Assembly (NCBI GenBank): GCA_000729835.1
Contig: JFHB01000065.1
Coordinates: 62,001-126,000 of the forward strand
Direction of reading: 5' to 3'
DNA from: Atkinsonella hypoxylon
Lineage: Eukaryota; Ascomycota; Sordariomycetes; Hypocreales; Clavicipitaceae
DNA length: 64,000 nucleotides
Shown: one piece after another, positions 21,401-27,400 of the stretch
How the letters are laid out: each line of letters begins with the position of its first letter
Position numbering within the stretch: the first letter of the stretch is position 1
Made by a program: the position numbers and the translations under genes
The notes under the pieces: generated by a model
Seen by the model: only the letters and a program-made list of their open reading frames with translations
Told to the model about the DNA's origin: nothing
The model's database searches: none

Positions 21401-24400
21401 GAACAGATTTTCTCTTGTCCTCTTTGGTTTTCTCGCTATTGAGAACAGGGGCAGAATCAGCTTCAGCAGGTGTTATAGATTGCGTAGCCACAGGTGTATG
21501 GTCGACATTGATTACCGATGTATCCGCGGGCAAATCAATCTCAGGCATTTGAGCTTCAGATTCCTTGTCAGTCCCAGTAGCGAGTGCAGGCATAACAGAT
21601 AATGTGTCATCCGATAGTAGGCTCTTCTTCTTCTTTTTCTTCTTGCCCATTGAGGTCACGGGGGCGAAGTCAGATTCAAGAGCTCCCGCAGTGTCCTGAA
21701 GTGTAGTGTTCGGCCCTTCTGTGCGAGCAGGATCAGCTGCAGCAGAGTCATCTACTGTAATGGCAGCGGTAGGTTGACCCTCGACCGCTATAGACGTGTC
21801 GACATCTTTCTCTTCTGACGAGACATGAGTAGACTGGCTACTTTGCTTCTTTTCCTTGCCCTTAAGCACTAGCGCAAAATCTTCCTCAGTCGCTTCTTGA
21901 GAGGCAGTGCATGATTCTCCAGGAAGAGTTGGTTCTTCGACGAAATTTGATTCAGTGATGGGCTTCTGACTCTCAACGTTTAAGGATGACGGTCCGCTTA
22001 TATCTTCTCCTATTGGTAAAGTTTCGTCGAGCTCAATATTCTTCTCTTTCTGCTTCTTCTTCTTCTTGCCCTTAGTCATTGGCACGAAATCAGCGTCACC
22101 AGGTTCAGTTTGTTCTGGTCCCTTTTGCAAAACTGGGGTAGACGACTCGGCCACGGACGTCTCGGTCACCAGAGATTGGGTCTCATCTACCACGGCAACC
22201 TCAAGTTTTCCTGTCCTTGGTTCTTGCTCAGCGAGCTGCTTAGCTTTCTTTTTTTTCTTTTTGCTCTTCGATACGGTTGCGACCTCTGTTTCAGCTGCTT
22301 CTGCAGATTCTTGCGTGGACGAGAGGGGATATTTGTTTGCCAATGTTTCACCCATAATGGCAGGCTCCTCAGAAATGATTGCGACATCCGTAATAGTTTC
22401 TACAGCGGGTGGTTCTTTGATTCCAGTCAAGACACTAGGTTCATCATCCTGCACAATAGGCTCGGACACTTCCCCTGAAAATGATTTTTCCACCTGTGAA
22501 CTCTTTTTCTTTTTCTTTTTGCCCTTGGAAGTGACCGGGGTAGAATCAGTTTCTAGAGACGCAGTGCCTGGTTCAGGTTCTGCTACTTCTGCCGTTAGGC
22601 CAATTTCTGGCTCCGGTAATGAAACTGGTGCAGTTGTCGGTTCTTGATCTTCTTCCTTTTCGGGCAATGCTGCAGTCTCTGGCTCATTCTCTTTAGGTAG
22701 ACGTTCATTAAGTTGAAGGATCTTGTTCTTTTTCTTATTTTTGCCCTTCTTCGTCACAGGTGCCGACTTCTCTTCGGGTCCAGTGGTAGCGGCTAATTCA
22801 GCATGAGGCAATACCATGATCTGGGTGTCTTCAACGGCATCCGTTGGTGCAGATGCATCAGTAGAAGCATCCGGTGCGATCACTTTATCCGAGCCCTCAA
22901 CCTCGGTAGTAGGAGCTAATTCAGTGCGAGGCAATGCCATGACCTGGGCATCTTCAACGGAATTCGGCGGCGTAGGTGCATCGGTAGAAGCATCTGGCGC
23001 GATGATCTTATCCAACTCCTCAACCTCAGTGGTAAGAGTCAATTCAGTGTGAGGCCATGCCATGATTTGAGCGTCGTTGACGGGATCCGTCGGTGCAGAC
23101 GTATCAGGAGAAGCATCTGGCGCGAGAGTCTTATCCGACCCCTCAATCTCGGCGCTATCATTCGTAGGCACTGGGCTTTCTACAGGAATAGATGCTTCAG
23201 CAATCAGAGAATTGTTCTTGGACTTTTTCTTCTTCTTGCTCTTCTTGCTTGCTGACTCGAACTCATCTGTCTGTACGGTCTCAGCTGATGGCGAATTTCC
23301 TTGAGTGCTTGCGACCGACCCCATAATTGTCTCTTTGACTCCCTCTTGTATGGTATTGTCGGTTACTTCTGGATCCACAACCTTGTCCTCATTTTTATCT
23401 TCGATCAACGTGGTCACTGGGGCACCAATATCTGGCGTCTTCTCGTTAGCCATCGTTTCAGGAGTGATAGTGTCGTCTAGAGCCTTAGGTTCCGCGACTA
23501 GTGCATCGGCAGGCGATGAAGAATTGTTACGGATATTCGACTCAGCTTCCGGGGTCGTTAACACATCCTCTTCCGGCGCAAGAGACTTCTTCTTCCCTTT
23601 CTTACCCTTCTTTCCTTTTGGGGGAGGCTCAAAATCGTCCTGGGCCTGCCGAGGCTCAGTAGGGTCTGCGATCTGGGCCGGGACTTCTGTCAACACAGGA
23701 GCAAGAACTGCAGCTGCAGCAACTGTTGCCGCCGCAGCGCCCGCAAGAGATACATCATTGCTTTTACTGGCCATCTTCGTCTTTTCCGTTTCCTCTGCCG
23801 ACATACTTCCCAATTCTTGGGACTCGGATTCCTCCACAGGGGCGGACGTGCTGAGATCAGATGAGGGCTGTTGGATAGCTTCTATAGTTCGAGTAGGCTC
23901 GTGACTGGATCGATGATGTACATTGCTCTCACTGGCCATCTTCGTCTTTTCCGTTTCCTCTGCCAACATACTTTCCAATCCTTGGGGCTCAGATTCCTCC
24001 ACAAAGGCAGATGTGCTGAGCTCAGATGAGGGTTGCTGGATAGCTTCTATAGTCCGAGCAGGCTCGATGATAGGTTCGAATGGCTTTACATCATCGATCC
24101 AGTCACGAGCCTCCTCAAAAATATCAGAGTGTGACCCTTCCAACGCGTCGGAGAAGTGTTCATCTGCAGAAGTCAAGTCATCTACACCATCTGGCAGTAA
24201 ACTCTCCATGGTAAGATTCTTGGTGGGAGTAAGACTGGGGCTTCCCGACACACCCACGCTGGACACGGCTTGGTTGGATTTGGTCGATGACGGGGCGGAG
24301 TGAAGCAAGCATGAGCTTCTGTCTTGAGACAGTGAGGCTACAGGCATAGAAGCTGCCTCGCTCATTGTCCAAACTTCGTTTGACTCCAGAGACGCTGGCA

Positions 24401-27400
24401 GCGAGGGAAACTCGAGCTTTACAGTGGCCTTGGGTGTAGTCTCCTGCGATTCGGAAATGTCTTGGGCTGATGCGGCTGCTGCTAAATCTGTATTGATGCG
24501 GAGACCTACATCTACAAAATTGTCAAGGCTGATGCTATTGTCAACGACATCAGCAGATGAGTCCAATGAGTCCAATTGTGTGAACCTAGGCGGTGGCAAC
24601 TCCCTGGATGGGGGTTCGCTAGGCTCACTTGGTGGTAGAGCAAGTAAGTCGACCTGAGGGACAGTCTCGGAGGAGCCCTGTCGCGAGTGCTCGAGCAGAT
24701 AAAGAGGTTTGAATTCTCTGCTGCTGTCCCACGAAATGCGAGCTGCCCGTCGGGTTGCGTCTGGGGTTGTCACGGGCGATCCACTGGGAGGTGATCGGTA
24801 ATTACCTGGCAAGCTGGGAGTGCCGGCGTGTCTTTGTCCAAGGCAGAGGGAAATCGGTATAGCCGTGCTGCTGGGAGATTTCATTGGCGCGTCTTGTGCA
24901 CTCTTCCGTCGTCGATGGGTGTAGATATCACGCATAGAATTCCGCTCCTCCGGCGGTGTGTCCGGGCGACTATCTGGTAAGGCTGGCAAGTCGAGGATGT
25001 GTTCTGGCTCTGTCTTTGGGCTGCTTGGCTCGCTTGGAGGTAGAGGTAGCAGATCGCCATACTGAGGATCAATGGCGGGTTTGATTGCTCGAGGGGCAAT
25101 CTCTGGGTCGAAATCATCGAAGCCTCGAGATGTGCGGGACTTAGCCTCATCGCGAGCTTCAAACTCCAGTTTGTCGGAGGCATGGGCGGCATTGGAGCGA
25201 GAGTTGCCAGCAATGATGGCAGCCGTCGCCAAGCCGGCACCCGCGCCAAGGGTGCCGGCATTATCTAAAAAAGACTCCTTATCCAACTTTTTGGAATCTT
25301 CTTTGCTGTTGCTTTTGAATAATGTCGCAAAAAGACCGCTTGACTTTTTCTCGCTCTTTTCCGTCTCTTTGTCCTTTCCGCGCCTAGTTGATCCTGCTAA
25401 GGAAACCGAGGATCTGGCAAGTTCTTCATCCCCGTAAATAGAAGATCTCTTACTCTTGCGAGATGAGCTAGGGGCAGAAGCAACTGATTTAGCGTCATCG
25501 TCGTCGTACAACGATGATCGTTTGCTACGCCTCTCCCGGCGACGCTCATCGCCCCGGGACTCAGAGACTACTGAGCTCACATCCCGATCCTCCCAGCGAT
25601 CTTTTTTACGATCAGGCGGATCATCTCCGTCGTCATAGAAGTCCGTGCCGCTCCGGCGCTTGGACTTGCTGCTACGTTTGCTACCGCTCTCTCTTTCACC
25701 AACTTCAGATCCTGTCGCTGAATAGGTAATGACTTCGGAACCAACAGAATCTCTCTTGGACTTGGACCTGGACTTAGACTTCTTGGAAGTATCCCACTCC
25801 TCATCAGCCTCGATCAAGCGAATCGTCGACTTGTCGGTCCCGTCATCTGTACGTCCTGATATTCTTGAAGATATATCATGTTCGAAATCGCGACTCCTGC
25901 GGTTCTTTTTCTTTGACTTTTTCTTCCCAGCATCGTCATAATCAGCATCGACTGCGTCACGAAGCTGGGAATCGTCATCGCGAGACAAGTCTTTGTGACT
26001 CACGGTGCTACCCAGAGCCTTTTCTTCAGCTCTAGCTTTTTTGTCGCGCTTGAGTTGATCTTTCTGGCTTAGTTGGCTCTCTAGAGCATCTTCAAGTTCA
26101 GGAATCTGGGATGACTCAAGGGGTAATGGGTCGGAAAGTTCCATCGACTGCCGCTTAGCTTTTTCAAGTTTCTTCTTTTCCTTCTTGCTCAGCTGGCTAT
26201 CGGCCGCGTCATCAAATTTCGGCTTCTCAGAGGACGGTGGAACAGTTGGCTCGTTCGCATCCATAGACCTGCACTTCTCCTCATTTTTGCTATACTTTCC
26301 GGAAGCTTCTTCCCAATTGTCTGCGGTAGCTGAAGGGTCTTCCTTTGATATGTCAATAGGTTCAGAAAAGAAACCTGGTTCGGAGACGGTCTTTTGCTTG
26401 GATGTTATATCCGTCACGATGTCGGAAAAAGAAGAATGGTTCCATCCATCCCCATTAGGTTCACTGGAGTGAGGAGAGTCCCGACGACGATAAGCAGGAT
26501 CGTCAATTACAATATTGGGATCAAATCCAGTGTCTTTGAGACCAGCCGCGAGTGTGGCCGCGAATTCGATATCATCAGCGAAGCCACCAGGCATCCGCTC
26601 AGTAGTTGGGCCGACCGGCTTAGGCCCTGGAATAGGCGGCTCTGATTTCGCATCATCGTTGAAGTCGTCGCGATCCATTCCTGATCTGTCACGATAACCA
26701 AGGCCAACATCAGAGCTTGCTTTGTTCTTGGAGTGTAAGTCTTTCAACTCTGGTTCATTGGCAGGCTCGGAGCTGCTGCTAGCAATAGCAGCAGCAATCA
26801 TGCCCCATTGACTGGCTTGATCAAGGCGAGGCCGCGACTTATCAGCAGAATCGGCTTTGACGTAAGCAGGTTCTGGGTCCCCTCGAGACTCCGGTGTTTC
26901 AACCTCGAAGCTCTTTGTTGAGTTCTCGCCCCAAGTCACAGACTTTGCAGTGGAAGAAATTGTAGAAGGAGCAGATTTGGCTAGGTCACCTTTCGATACA
27001 GTGAAATAGTCATCAGTGCTGGCCTCTCTAGTTAGTGACTTTTTCTTGTCTTTCTCCTTCCCAGTGTCACTGTCTCGATCAAGACTCTTCGCCCCTGACT
27101 CTGATTGATCAGCAACTTCACTTGTGCCTCGTGATAGGCTTGGTGTCGGCTGACGACTAGGCACTGGAGTAGGATAAACGAGGTTCAAAACCGGACGCTC
27201 GCGCTCGCAGGATGGGTCACGAGAAGTAAAAACGTTTGACGACCGACTGGCTGTAAACTTGTGAAGCTCTTGAGGGTATATCTTGTTGTCGATCTTGACG
27301 TCTGCGTCAGGTACGGCGTAAAGAACCTTGTCTGACTTGGCTCCTTCCATCACAGGCGGCGTGACAATAGCAAATGATGATGATGTAGAAGCATCACCAT

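Noticed and set aside
15470..23640. Regularly spaced CTT-rich blocks that resemble a repeat-spacer array
   Set aside because: They are degenerate protein-coding lysine clusters in a eukaryotic gene, not a CRISPR array.
22066..23904. Several plus-strand frames of 70-200 codons
   Set aside because: Shadows of the leashin repeat array; composition mirrors the lysine and acidic codons.
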